A DNA stretch of 12,450 nucleotides. Source: Myxococcales bacterium. Its GTDB lineage: Bacteria; Myxococcota_A; Bradymonadia; Bradymonadales; Bradymonadaceae. Shown one piece after another: positions 1 through 7,638 of the stretch. The stretch lies in the NCBI GenBank assembly GCA_007120615.1, contig SKNI01000709.1, positions 1-12,450 on the forward strand. Reading direction: 5' to 3'. How positions within the stretch are numbered: the stretch's first letter is position 1; each line of letters begins with the position of its first letter. The position numbers and the translations under genes were made by a program. Below the pieces are notes generated by a model. That model was not told where the DNA came from. It did no database searches and was given only the letters and a program-made list of their open reading frames with translations.

Positions 1-2
1 AG

Positions 3-416
3 AATCGAGCCGAAGTGGGCTATATCTTCGGGGCCCACGAGTTGGAGGTTCGAGGAGACCGAACGCTTCTGCAGATCGAAAGAGGCTGCGCGAGATTGGT
101 GGTTTCCGTTCCCAGCGAAGAAACGTCGAGAGGGGGGATGGGCGGCTCGAGGCATGCGTTCTCTACGTCCTGCGGATTTGCCAGGTTGCCGGCCCTGGTC
201 TTTGATGAGGGCACCACTGTCTACTGGCCGGGCGGGGAAGAGGCCGGGGAACTCACAGAGAGCGTCTTATATTATTCCACGTCCGAAGAGGACGGAGAGA
301 TGATTTGTCGGGACACATCTCTGATGTTTTATGTCCCCGAGGACGTGGCCGCCTCAAAGGCGGAGCGCGACGTGGCGTATTGCGTTCGGCGCGAGGACGG
401 GCGTTTCTCAGAATAG
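3..416 (+). CDS. C-terminal part of an unidentified protein (5' end outside window)
   Basis: The reading frame is open from the left edge to a TAG at 414-416, giving about 137 visible residues. A GTG at 15 could serve as a start, but no Shine-Dalgarno is visible before it and the frame is open upstream, so I treat the gene as partial. The visible part has alternating hydrophobic and polar stretches, suggesting beta structure, and four cysteines scattered through it. It has no obvious transmembrane helix and no motif I recognise. The four Cys would suit an exported protein with disulfides, but that is a guess. It is followed by a 116-base spacer before the acyl-CoA dehydrogenase gene. The opposite strand has shorter open frames here without a better start, so the forward frame is the more likely one. 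Confidence 0.5.
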   Translation, partial: NRAEVGYIFGAHELEVRGDRTLLQIERGCARLVVSVPSEETSRGGMGGSRHAFSTSCGFARLPALVFDEGTTVYWPGGEEAGELTESVLYYSTSEEDGEMICRDTSLMFYVPEDVAASKAERDVAYCVRREDGRFSE

Positions 417-426
417 CCGTTCGGGT

Positions 427-455
427 TTGAAAAGTATTGCGTTCCGATTTGAATA
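427..455 (+). promoter_or_regulatory. possible sigma70-type promoter before the acyl-CoA dehydrogenase gene
   Basis: A TTGAAA box at 427-432 is followed after 17 bases by TGAATA at 450-455, in the 116-base spacer (417-532). The -35 match is good and the -10 match is weak. The spacer otherwise shows only a G-rich run at 459-465. Confidence 0.2.
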
Positions 456-532
456 AATGGGGGGGTAGAGGGTAGTTATACGGCACTTCCCGCCCGGCTC
501 TGTCGAGGCAATACCGAAATGCTGGAGAATCG

Positions 533-2344
533 ATGAGCGATATTATTAGCCGAAAAGACCTGGATTTTCTTCTCTTTGATTGCCTCGACGTTGAGAAGCT
601 CACGGAGCACGAGTATTTCAACGGGCATAATCGGGAGACTTTTGAGGCGGTGATCGACACGGCGATTCGGATTGCGCGGGAGAAGTTCGAGCCTCACGCC
701 GCAAAGCTCGATCACGATCCGCCCAGATTTGACGGGACTCAGGTTCAGATCATCGAGGAGGTCGCCGAGGCCGTCGACGCCTTTGTGGAGGCCGGGTTTT
801 TGCGGGCCGTTTTTGACGTCGAGCAGGGAGGAATGCAGCTTCCTTATTCGGTGGCTCAGGCGTTTATGGCGGTCTTTTATGCCGCGAATTGCTCCACCGC
901 GGGCTATCCGCTGTTGACCCTGGCGGCGGCCAATCTTCTGGATACTCACGCAACCGAAGACCAAAAGCGGCTCTTTCTGGAGCCCATGCTGGAGGGTCGA
1001 TTCTTCGGGACGATGTGTCTGTCGGAGCCCCAGGCCGGGTCATCTTTGACCGATATCACGACGGTTGCCGAACCCATCGGCGATGGTCGCTATAAGATTC
1101 GGGGCAATAAGATGTGGATCTCGGGCGGGGAACACGAGTTGAGCGAGAATATCGTTCATCTGGTTCTTGCTAAAATTCCCGGTGGTCCGGCTGGAGTAAA
1201 GGGCATCTCGTTATTTATCGTTCCTCGATACCGCCTGGGTGAGTCGGGCAAATCGGCGGAGTCCAACGACGTGGAACTCATCGGCCTGAACCACAAGATG
1301 GGCTTTCGGGGGACCGTCAATACGGCGCTGAACTTCGGCGAGAATGACGATTGTGTGGGATGGCTCGTGGGAGAGGAGCATTACGGGCTGAGGTATATGT
1401 TTCATATGATGAACGAGGCTCGTGTCGGTGTTGGGCTGGGCGCCACGATGCTCGGTCACGCCGGGTTTCAGCATAGCTTGAAATACGCCAGAGACCGCCG
1501 TCAGGGCCGGTCGATCACCGATAAGAATCCGGCCTCTGAGCCGGTGGCGATCATCGAGCACGCCGACGTTCGGCGGATGCTCCTGGCGCAAAAAGCCGCC
1601 ACTGAAGGAGCGCTGATGCTGGGGCTCTACTGCGCGCGTTTGATCGACGAGAGTGTTGTCGTCGAGGCCGGCGGGGACCTAGAAAGTGGAGAAGAGACGG
1701 GACTTCTTTTGGAGTTGCTGACTCCTATCGCCAAAGCCTGGCCGAGCGAGTTCTGTCTGGAAGCCAATAAATTGGCGATTCAGGTCATGGGCGGCTACGG
1801 CTACTCCAGTGAATATCCCGTGGAGCGGCTCTACCGGGACAATCGACTCAACGCCATTCACGAGGGGACAAACGGCATTCAGGCCCTCGATCTTCTGGGG
1901 CGAAAGGTCACCATGAAAAACGGGGCCGCGCTTCAGGCGCTTTTGGGGCGGGTCAACGCCACCATCGCCGAGGCAAAGGAGCGTCCCGAACTTGTGGAGA
2001 CGGCTAAAAGTCTGGAGGTGGCCTGCGGTCAGGCAGCCAGTGCTACGATGGCGCTGACGGCGGCGGCGATGGAGGGGAAGGTGGACCTCTTTCTGGCCAA
2101 CGCGTCGGTTTATCTGGAGATGCTCGGTCATGTGGTCATCGCCTGGATGTGGCTTATGCAGGCCGTCGTCGCTCACGACCAGCTGGCCGGTGACGTCGAC
2201 GAGGAGCGAGAGGCCTTCTTGCGCGGGAAACTTCAGGCCTGTCAGTATTTCTTTCGGTGGGAGCTACCGAAGGTGAAGCGGCAGAGCGAATTTCTCGGCA
2301 CCCTCGACGATACGACTCTGTCGATGAAGGCGGAGTGGTTCTGA
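533..2344 (+). CDS. acyl-CoA dehydrogenase, DmdC-like long form with C-terminal extension
   Basis: This is an FAD-dependent acyl-CoA dehydrogenase, which should oxidise an acyl-CoA thioester to the 2-enoyl-CoA and pass electrons to an electron-transfer flavoprotein in the cytoplasm. It has 603 residues, the long type with an extra C-terminal helical domain (about 475-603), rather than the usual 380-400. The middle-domain signature MCLSEPQAGSSL lies at 161-172, with the flavin-contact segment WISGGEHEL at 195-203 and a GISLFIVPRY strand soon after. The C-terminal domain has YPVERLYRDNR followed by IHEGTNGIQ; Glu444 in the latter is the expected catalytic base. Long members include 3-methylmercaptopropionyl-CoA dehydrogenase (DmdC) and FadE-like fatty acyl-CoA enzymes; the substrate cannot be read from sequence. 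The ATG at 533 has a GGAG at 524-527 (5-base gap). The gene runs tail to tail into the WS/DGAT gene, 4 bases away, which makes a fatty acyl-CoA role more likely than sulfur metabolism. Confidence 0.93.
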   Translation: MSDIISRKDLDFLLFDCLDVEKLTEHEYFNGHNRETFEAVIDTAIRIAREKFEPHAAKLDHDPPRFDGTQVQIIEEVAEAVDAFVEAGFLRAVFDVEQGGMQLPYSVAQAFMAVFYAANCSTAGYPLLTLAAANLLDTHATEDQKRLFLEPMLEGRFFGTMCLSEPQAGSSLTDITTVAEPIGDGRYKIRGNKMWISGGEHELSENIVHLVLAKIPGGPAGVKGISLFIVPRYRLGESGKSAESNDVELIGLNHKMGFRGTVNTALNFGENDDCVGWLVGEEHYGLRYMFHMMNEARVGVGLGATMLGHAGFQHSLKYARDRRQGRSITDKNPASEPVAIIEHADVRRMLLAQKAATEGALMLGLYCARLIDESVVVEAGGDLESGEETGLLLELLTPIAKAWPSEFCLEANKLAIQVMGGYGYSSEYPVERLYRDNRLNAIHEGTNGIQALDLLGRKVTMKNGAALQALLGRVNATIAEAKERPELVETAKSLEVACGQAASATMALTAAAMEGKVDLFLANASVYLEMLGHVVIAWMWLMQAVVAHDQLAGDVDEEREAFLRGKLQACQYFFRWELPKVKRQSEFLGTLDDTTLSMKAEWF

Positions 2345-2348
2345 GAGC

Positions 2349-3683
2349 TCATTGAATCTCTTCGATGCGCTCGAATTCTCGACAAAAATAGGTGGCCAGA
2401 GTTGCGGGGTCGTCGATGACCTCGGCGTCCGAGCGGATTCCGATGCGAATTCGGCCATTATAGCTGAGAATGCTCATTCCCAGCCCCAGGTCTCCGGGAT
2501 GGGGCGGCCAGAATAGAAAGTCCTGGAGTTTGCGGCCGGCAAAATAAAGAGGTGTTCTGGGGCCGGGGAGGTTGCTGGCCACCAGCGATGCTTTTTTGAT
2601 GAAGATATCCTCTATCTTATGCTCAAAAGAGACCGGTGTGCGGCCCAGGGCCTGCAGGATTCCGAAGGCGACCACGGCCTCCGGGGTTTGTTTGAGGCGG
2701 TCGATCTCGAGCTTGATCTCGAAGAGCCGGTCCATGGCAGTGGCCTTGTCGATGGGCAATTCCACAAAGACCAGACCGAAGTGGTTTCCCAGCTCGTCGG
2801 GCATCTCTTCCAGAAAGCGAGCCGGGCGTAGATTGACGGGCATGACCGCTCGGAGTTTGACCTCGCTCACCGGTTCGCCGGCGTCGATGAGATAGGACCG
2901 GAGCGCTCCGGAGAGTGCGGCCATCAATACGTCGTTGACCGTGGCGTTGAGCCGTTTGCTCAGTCTTTTGACCCGGTCCAGAGTGATGGGGGCGGACCAG
3001 GCGGCGCGGCGGGTATGGCTGAGAGGGCGGCTTAAAATAGTCTCGGAGTCAAAGGGCAAGGCCACCAGATGTCCCATGGCCCGGGCGGTGCGGTTGGCGA
3101 GTTGGGCGTCGTCGCGGATGCGGTCGGGATGAGTGGCGAGTTTTTTTATGTGATGGAGCCAGTCTTTTTTGTCTTTGACGCCGGTTTTTGGCTTCTTTTC
3201 TGCGTCTTGGGCCGAGCCTCGGGAGTCGCCCATGGAGAATAGAAGATGGCCAAGAGCAAACCCGTCGCCGATGCAATGATGAACGCGGGCCAGAAGAGCG
3301 GAGCCCACCGGGCCTCCCGGATCACGGCGATGATCCAGCAGATAGAGGTCCCACAAGGGGCGGTCCAGATCCATGGGGGCGCTCATCAAATCGCCGACCA
3401 ACGAAGCCAGGGCCGCGTCTCCAGGCTCGGGGACAGCCTGGTGGTGGAGGTGGGCGTCGACGTCAAAATGGGAGTCCTTTTCCCATCGTGGTCCCAGCCC
3501 CAGGGTGCCCTCGATGACCCGGGAATGAAATCGCCGCCGCGGCGCCAGGTGGGCCACGGCGAGCTCGCGCAGAGAGTCCATATCGAGATGTTCGTCGAAG
3601 AAGAGGAGGGCTCCGATATCCAGTGAGCGTCCCTGTTGATCGAGGTGATACCAGGCAGCATCGATGGGGGAGAGACGGGTCAT
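2349..3683 (-). CDS. wax ester synthase / diacylglycerol acyltransferase (WS/DGAT family)
   Basis: This protein should transfer an acyl group from acyl-CoA to a long-chain alcohol or to diacylglycerol, giving wax esters or triacylglycerol for storage, at the inner face of the cytoplasmic membrane. It has 444 residues, close to family length. The start MTRLSPIDAAWYHLD is typical of the family. The catalytic HHxxxDG motif is HHCIGDG at 135-141. Other family marks are RPLWDLYLLD (108-117), NDVLMAALSGALR (250-262), MPVNLR (281-286), LGN (298-300), SNLPGP (370-375) and LSYNG (406-410). The ATG at 3683 is preceded on its own strand by a GAGG Shine-Dalgarno about 8 bases away. The gene lies 60 bases downstream of the secreted barrel-like gene on the same strand and may be co-transcribed with it. 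The family assignment is secure; whether it makes wax ester or triacylglycerol is not readable. Confidence 0.93.
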   Translation of the reverse strand: MTRLSPIDAAWYHLDQQGRSLDIGALLFFDEHLDMDSLRELAVAHLAPRRRFHSRVIEGTLGLGPRWEKDSHFDVDAHLHHQAVPEPGDAALASLVGDLMSAPMDLDRPLWDLYLLDHRRDPGGPVGSALLARVHHCIGDGFALGHLLFSMGDSRGSAQDAEKKPKTGVKDKKDWLHHIKKLATHPDRIRDDAQLANRTARAMGHLVALPFDSETILSRPLSHTRRAAWSAPITLDRVKRLSKRLNATVNDVLMAALSGALRSYLIDAGEPVSEVKLRAVMPVNLRPARFLEEMPDELGNHFGLVFVELPIDKATAMDRLFEIKLEIDRLKQTPEAVVAFGILQALGRTPVSFEHKIEDIFIKKASLVASNLPGPRTPLYFAGRKLQDFLFWPPHPGDLGLGMSILSYNGRIRIGIRSDAEVIDDPATLATYFCREFERIEEIQ

Positions 3684-3711
3684 CGCTTGTCCTCAAAAGA
3701 GACGGCGTGAG

Positions 3712-3725
3712 TCGGTACCTACCGA
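3712..3725. promoter_or_regulatory. 14-base inverted repeat upstream of the WS/DGAT gene
   Basis: TCGGTA (3712-3717) and TACCGA (3720-3725) form perfect 6-base arms around a 2-base centre, in the 60-base gap between the barrel-like gene and the WS/DGAT gene, about 30 bases before the latter's start. A 2-base loop is too tight for a hairpin, so a site for a dimeric DNA-binding protein is more plausible. Only one copy was found, so this may be chance. Confidence 0.25.
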
Positions 3726-3743
3726 AAACTAAACACATATCGG

Positions 3744-5084
3744 TCAACTCGATGGGGTGTAGACGAGGGTCATTCCACCGCCGTCGTAGATGTGGGTCTC
3801 GGGGTCAAAGGACCAGCCTACCCCGAAGGTGGTCCATATATCTTCTCCCAGGCGTATCTTAAGCCGGGTGACGATTCGGGTGAATCGGCCGTCCACAGTG
3901 AGCTCTGGCGGCCCTTCGGTGTCGCGATTGAGAAATAGAAACGTCAGGTCGGCGCCGAAGGTCTCGGTGACCATCCACATTGAGCGAAGGGATAGGAGCC
4001 ATTCGGCGTCCCGTCGGGTTTGATTCTGGTTGAAGCGAGGGCCGCGCTCCCACTGGGGGCGCCGGGTGTGCTCGGCGAAGCTCTCCAGATAGAGCTCGGG
4101 AATCGGCCGGCTCATCGCGTAGAGGCGGGTCGAAGTCGTGCGCTCCCGGACGTCGCCGTCGCGGTCGGAAGCCTCGTCGAATTCCCAGTCCATTCGGGCA
4201 TCGATAAGGGTCGCTGTGGTTCCCAGGGTCAGCAAATCATGAGGGGACCACTCCAAAAGGGCCGCGCCCAGAAGTGCCTGCCTTCGGCGAAGATGGTCGC
4301 GGGCCGGCTCATCGGGAAATCGATGACGTCGATGCTGAGGAAGAACGGCGCCGGCGTAGAGTTCGCCCCGAAATTGGGCGATGGGCTCGGTTCGAAAATT
4401 CGCCGAGAGAGCCAGAGGAAGGTCGACCTGGCGAACGTGCTCGTTGAGGACCACGTCGCGGGCCTCCAGGAGGCCGAAAGAAGCGTTGATAAACGGGTCC
4501 AGGGCGCCGATGCGGGCTTCCAGATCGCCCACACCATTGATGGAGTAATTGGAGATGAGTTCCACGTCGACGTCGTCTTTGTCGAAGCCGGGGTGAAAGC
4601 GCAGCGCCAGGTCCACGCCGGTGCCGGCGATATCTCGATGTCCCACGTCAAAGCGGAGGTGATTTCTACCAGTGATCCGATCCTCGAGGCGGTCAAAGCG
4701 AAGGCCGATATAGCCGTCTTCCCAGGTGGGCGCCTCGATGCGCATCTGCACCCGGCTGGCGAGCTCCAGCTCGCTCATGCTCTGAACCCACATGCGAACT
4801 CCCTGGCGCTGGTTGAACCACTCCCGCTCGGTGGCCATGGGCGGACGAGGAACATGCATATCGAAGTGGTAGCGGCGGTAGAGGGTGCCATCGAAGCGCT
4901 GGAGCATGGGCCCGTCGAGATCGGGCCGCCCGCGGCGGTCGAAAATTTGAAGCCAGGACTGGTCCCACCAATCGTCGAGGGTATAGCCGAGTTCCTCTTC
5001 GCCGGTTGCTTCTCCGCTTGCTTCTCCAATGGTCAATGTGACCAGCAGAAGCGCAGCGACAAATATAGGGAGGCGGCGCGACAT
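3744..5084 (-). CDS. secreted protein, probably an outer-membrane beta-barrel, function unknown
   Basis: I do not recognise this 446-residue protein. It starts with a clear Sec signal peptide: basic MSRR, a hydrophobic core FVAALLLVTLTIG, then ASGEA with likely cleavage near residue 23. A Trp/Asp-rich segment (34-50) follows. From about 105 to the end the sequence is a series of alternating polar/hydrophobic strands joined by charged turns, as in outer-membrane barrels: for example HLRFDVGHRDIAGTGVDLAL (142-161), VDVELISNYSINGVGDLEAR (172-191) and IWTTFGVGWSFDP (416-428). There are no cysteines and no lipobox. It lacks the terminal Phe common in classical barrels, ending in MTLVYTPSS. The likely start is the ATG at 5084, preceded on its strand by an AGAGAG. 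It lies 60 bases upstream of the WS/DGAT gene on the same strand. A role in envelope lipid handling would fit but is only inferred from position. Confidence 0.7.
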   Translation of the reverse strand: MSRRLPIFVAALLLVTLTIGEASGEATGEEELGYTLDDWWDQSWLQIFDRRGRPDLDGPMLQRFDGTLYRRYHFDMHVPRPPMATEREWFNQRQGVRMWVQSMSELELASRVQMRIEAPTWEDGYIGLRFDRLEDRITGRNHLRFDVGHRDIAGTGVDLALRFHPGFDKDDVDVELISNYSINGVGDLEARIGALDPFINASFGLLEARDVVLNEHVRQVDLPLALSANFRTEPIAQFRGELYAGAVLPQHRRHRFPDEPARDHLRRRQALLGAALLEWSPHDLLTLGTTATLIDARMDWEFDEASDRDGDVRERTTSTRLYAMSRPIPELYLESFAEHTRRPQWERGPRFNQNQTRRDAEWLLSLRSMWMVTETFGADLTFLFLNRDTEGPPELTVDGRFTRIVTRLKIRLGEDIWTTFGVGWSFDPETHIYDGGGMTLVYTPSS

Positions 5085-5163
5085 GGAGCTCTCTTGGGTG
5101 GGGATCTTGGTTCGCTAATGAGGATAAGACCGGTTCGGGGCACTTCTAGGCCGGGCAGGAGCC

Positions 5164-5193
5164 TTGTTGTTTGGCCTGGCCGGTGGCTATCAT
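5164..5193 (+). promoter_or_regulatory. possible sigma70-type promoter for the phosphodiester glycosidase gene
   Basis: In the 150-base divergent spacer (5085-5234), TTGTTG at 5164-5169 is followed after 18 bases by TATCAT at 5188-5193 (one mismatch from TATAAT). This would start transcription near 5200, about 35 bases before the ATG. The rest of the spacer must hold the leftward promoter of the barrel-like gene, for which I see no convincing boxes. Confidence 0.3.
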
Positions 5194-5234
5194 AGCTGTA
5201 TTAAGCATCTACAAATCTGCAGCCAGGTAGAATT

Positions 5235-6743
5235 ATGACGTCTCGACCGGTCTTACCCAGCGTCCTTTTGGCCATCATTCTAACGGTTTTCAGCGGGCCG
5301 GCGGCTGCTCAGGACACCTGGTCGGAGCCGGCGCCCGGGGTCTCTTATCTGCAGCGAACCGCTCCGGGGCCGTTGAAAATGCACGCCGCCGTCGTCGATC
5401 TTAGCCGGGATGACCTCTATATCCGGGCCACCCGGCCCGATGAGCGAGGGCAGACGACGACCGGATTTTCTCAGAGCGTAAATGCGGTAGTCGGCATCAA
5501 CGGAGATTGGGGAGTCTCCGGTTTTGAGCCGGTGGGTCTGGCGGTGGGGCAGGGGGTTCACTGGGAGGGTTCTTCCGATGACGGCTGGGCGTTTATCGCC
5601 TGTAACGTCGAGCGGGACTGCCACTATGGAAATCACACGCTCAACGAAGTGCTTCACTGGCGGTGGCATGACGTGGTCGGGGGAAACGGCTGGCGGCTTC
5701 TGGTGGACGGGGAGATTCCGACCTATCCGGCCGATAACTTCTATACCGACCGACATCCCCGCTCGGCGGTGGGGACCTCACAGGACGGCGACACCATGTA
5801 TTTCGTGGTCGTTGAGGGCCGCCGGCCGGGAGAGTCCATCGGTATCGGATTTCACGATATCGCTGCGTTTCTGAAGGAGCTCGGCGCCTATCAGGGATTG
5901 ATGCTCGACGGCGGTGGGAGCAGCGCGCTTACGATCAATGAAAATCGGGTCAATCAACTGCCGAGCAATGAATCCGGGGAGCGAACGGTGACCAATCACC
6001 TGGCGATTCTGCGGGGGCAGCCCGACGCGCGCTGCGATCAAACACCGAACGGGCGCCACTGCGACGGGTCGGTGATTCACACCTGTCAGGGCGGGAGCCA
6101 TCAGGGTGAGGGCGACTGCGGGGCGTTCGGGGCGAGCTGCGATATTACGAGCGACGGCGTCGGAGTGTGCACCCATTATCAATGTGCAAACGGCCCGGAA
6201 AGGTCGTTTTGCGAGTCCGACTCGATCATTCGAACCTGCTCCTACGGGCGTCTGGGAGAGCCCGGCGACTGCTCGGCCTTCGGGGCCACCTGCGAAGACG
6301 GTGGTGACGACGCATATTGCGTTCATTTTGCCTGCGAAGAAGGTGGAAACGCCCGCTGGTGTGGCGAAGATGACGTGCTCAAAGAATGCGTCGACGGTCA
6401 GCCCGTAGACGACGTCGATTGCGCAGCTTCCGGACAGATCTGCTCCAGCGGAGCCTGTGTTTCTGAGGGGGGTGATGATGTGGGAACTCCCGAGCCCGGT
6501 CCTGACGCGGGAGAGGCGGATGCAGGGTCATCGGGCAACGGGGATTCGGATACGAGCGTCTCCGAAGAGAACGGCATCGATGCCGGGGAGGCTCTCGATG
6601 ACGCGGGGCCTGCCGACGGGCCTGGAGGTTCGGCGGCTGCATCGACCAGCTCCTGTGGAGGCTGTTCGTCCACCGGCGGTTCGACGCCGTCGGCGCTTTT
6701 ACTACTTCTGGCCCTGGTGGGACTGCGCCGGGTTTCTCGGTAG
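5235..6743 (+). CDS. secreted phosphodiester glycosidase-family protein with three Cys-rich repeats and MYXO-CTERM-like tail
   Basis: The 502-residue protein has a signal peptide (about 1-25, ending PAAAQ). Its NAGPA/DUF2233 phosphodiester glycosidase domain (about 45-260) belongs to the family of the enzyme that removes GlcNAc from mannose-phosphate diesters; bacterial members act on glycan phosphodiesters, and the substrate here is unknown. Family marks are VVGINGDW (85-92), RSAVGT (176-181), the helix-strand segment leading to MLDGGGSSAL (223-232), and the closing GERTVTNHLAILR (248-260). Three tandem Cys-rich repeats follow (267-408, period 50), then an Asp/Gly/Ser/Ala-rich linker (about 410-470), then SSCGGCSS, a hydrophobic stretch ALLLLLALVGL and RRVSR. 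This last part resembles the MYXO-CTERM sorting tail, suggesting processing and display at the cell surface. The ATG at 5235 has AGGTAG at 5225-5230. The gene converges on the MtnB-like gene with an 11-base gap. Confidence 0.88.
   Translation: MTSRPVLPSVLLAIILTVFSGPAAAQDTWSEPAPGVSYLQRTAPGPLKMHAAVVDLSRDDLYIRATRPDERGQTTTGFSQSVNAVVGINGDWGVSGFEPVGLAVGQGVHWEGSSDDGWAFIACNVERDCHYGNHTLNEVLHWRWHDVVGGNGWRLLVDGEIPTYPADNFYTDRHPRSAVGTSQDGDTMYFVVVEGRRPGESIGIGFHDIAAFLKELGAYQGLMLDGGGSSALTINENRVNQLPSNESGERTVTNHLAILRGQPDARCDQTPNGRHCDGSVIHTCQGGSHQGEGDCGAFGASCDITSDGVGVCTHYQCANGPERSFCESDSIIRTCSYGRLGEPGDCSAFGATCEDGGDDAYCVHFACEEGGNARWCGEDDVLKECVDGQPVDDVDCAASGQICSSGACVSEGGDDVGTPEPGPDAGEADAGSSGNGDSDTSVSEENGIDAGEALDDAGPADGPGGSAAASTSSCGGCSSTGGSTPSALLLLLALVGLRRVSR
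6033..6458 (+). repeat. three tandem Cys-rich protein repeats (50-residue period) inside the glycosidase gene
   Basis: Repeats begin at Cys267, Cys317 and Cys367. The cysteine spacings are 9-8-11-7-10-5, then 9-9-11-7-9-5, and in the last copy 9-9-11-7-5, so the third unit is shortened by loss of one segment near its end. Each unit has a DC-A-GxxC core (GDCGAFGASC, GDCSAFGATC, VDCAASGQIC). The strict spacing points to a disulfide-knit module repeated by duplication. It follows a hydrolase domain, so a wall- or glycan-binding role is possible. Confidence 0.85.
6645..6740 (+). other. MYXO-CTERM-like C-terminal sorting tail (coding segment)
   Basis: Residues 471-502 contain a Cys-Gly-Gly-Cys, a short polar Ser/Gly stretch, one hydrophobic segment (about 486-497) and a terminal RRVSR. 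This is the layout of the MYXO-CTERM/GlyGly-CTERM class of C-terminal processing signals (small Cys motif, helix, Arg cluster). It is assigned by pattern only. Confidence 0.65.
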
Positions 6744-6754
6744 CTCTTCTCAAC

Positions 6755-7435
6755 TCAGGGTTGAAAACCGGAGACCGAGGCGCTTCGTTTGGGGTTCATG
6801 GGCCGCCTCTCGGAGTAATCAAAGAGGTAGGCGCAGGCCTCGACGTTTCGGCGGGCTTGCTCCGGGGAGTCGCCCCAGACGTAGAGGCCGTGGTGCTTGA
6901 TATTGATACAGGGAGCGGTGGGTTCGTCGCCGGCTTTTAAGGTCTCCACGACTTTTTCGAGGAATTCGGCCCGATCTTCAAACTCTCCGGCGTCCTCGAT
7001 GATCGGAATCGTGAGGATATTATCGTCGGACTCCACCCCGAAGACTTGCAGGGTTGCCAGTCCTTCAAAATGAGTAAATCCCTGTCGGCGGTCGCGGTCA
7101 CTGCAGATCGCGGCCCCCAGGTGATGGACGTGATAGATGGTACGGGTGGCGTCGGTATTTTTATAGATCGCCAGATGCAGGTCGGTGGCCTGAGAAGGAG
7201 CCGGGGCGGATTTGGTCGATTTCTTTCCGTCAAAGTCCACATCCACGAAGTCATCGGGGCTGAGTTCTCTTTTTAACGTACCCGACGCGGTGATGGCCAC
7301 GGTCTTATCATCGACTCGGGAGCTGAATTGTCCGGTGCCTCCCAGAAGCCAGCCGAAGTGATGAAAATCGGAGGCGGCATCGATCATCTCTTCGATCAGG
7401 GCTTCGCGAGAGGGGGTATCTTTTTTCTTCGCCAT
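6755..7435 (-). CDS. mtnB: class II aldolase-family protein, probable methylthioribulose-1-phosphate dehydratase
   Basis: This 226-residue cytoplasmic protein belongs to the zinc-dependent class II aldolase/adducin fold. It best matches MtnB/APIP, which dehydrates methylthioribulose-1-phosphate in methionine salvage from methylthioadenosine. Zinc ligands are likely His102 and His104 (HVH, equivalent to HTH) and His182 in KHHGLYVWG (180-188). Glu124 in THFEGL (121-126) lines up with the catalytic Glu of the APIP THQE motif. The end, EACAYLFDYSE, also resembles that family. The N-terminal phosphate-binding region reads GGTGQFSSRV rather than the usual SGN-S/R form, and the common KPSAE segment is APSQA, so the substrate may differ. 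No other methionine-salvage gene is in the window. The ATG at 7435 has a near-perfect AAAGGAG Shine-Dalgarno just upstream. Alternatives are fuculose- or rhamnulose-phosphate aldolase relatives. Confidence 0.75.
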   Translation of the reverse strand: MAKKKDTPSREALIEEMIDAASDFHHFGWLLGGTGQFSSRVDDKTVAITASGTLKRELSPDDFVDVDFDGKKSTKSAPAPSQATDLHLAIYKNTDATRTIYHVHHLGAAICSDRDRRQGFTHFEGLATLQVFGVESDDNILTIPIIEDAGEFEDRAEFLEKVVETLKAGDEPTAPCINIKHHGLYVWGDSPEQARRNVEACAYLFDYSERRPMNPKRSASVSGFQP

Positions 7436-7638
7436 GGTTCTCCTTTAAAAAAGCCAGAAATTGGGCCCAGATGAACCTCGGCACGGAGCGCGCCGGGGAC
7501 AAATGCTGGTCTCGATGATGTTCGGTGCCTATGTACCCTATTGGGAGTAGCAAACCAAGCCAGCGTGGCTGTCGATGCAGACAGAGATCGCAGCCAATTG
7601 CTTTGCAGACCTTGTCAGTGCCTATGGTTTGCGGTACG

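Noticed and set aside
253..964. reverse open frames across the start of the acyl-CoA dehydrogenase gene and the spacer before it
   Set aside because: Arg-rich, no motifs, and they overlap a securely identified forward gene.
4020..5195. 391-residue forward open frame antisense to the barrel-like gene
   Set aside because: The reverse frame has a clear signal peptide, a ribosome-binding site and barrel-like strands. The forward frame is a long shadow common in GC-rich DNA, with no recognisable domain.
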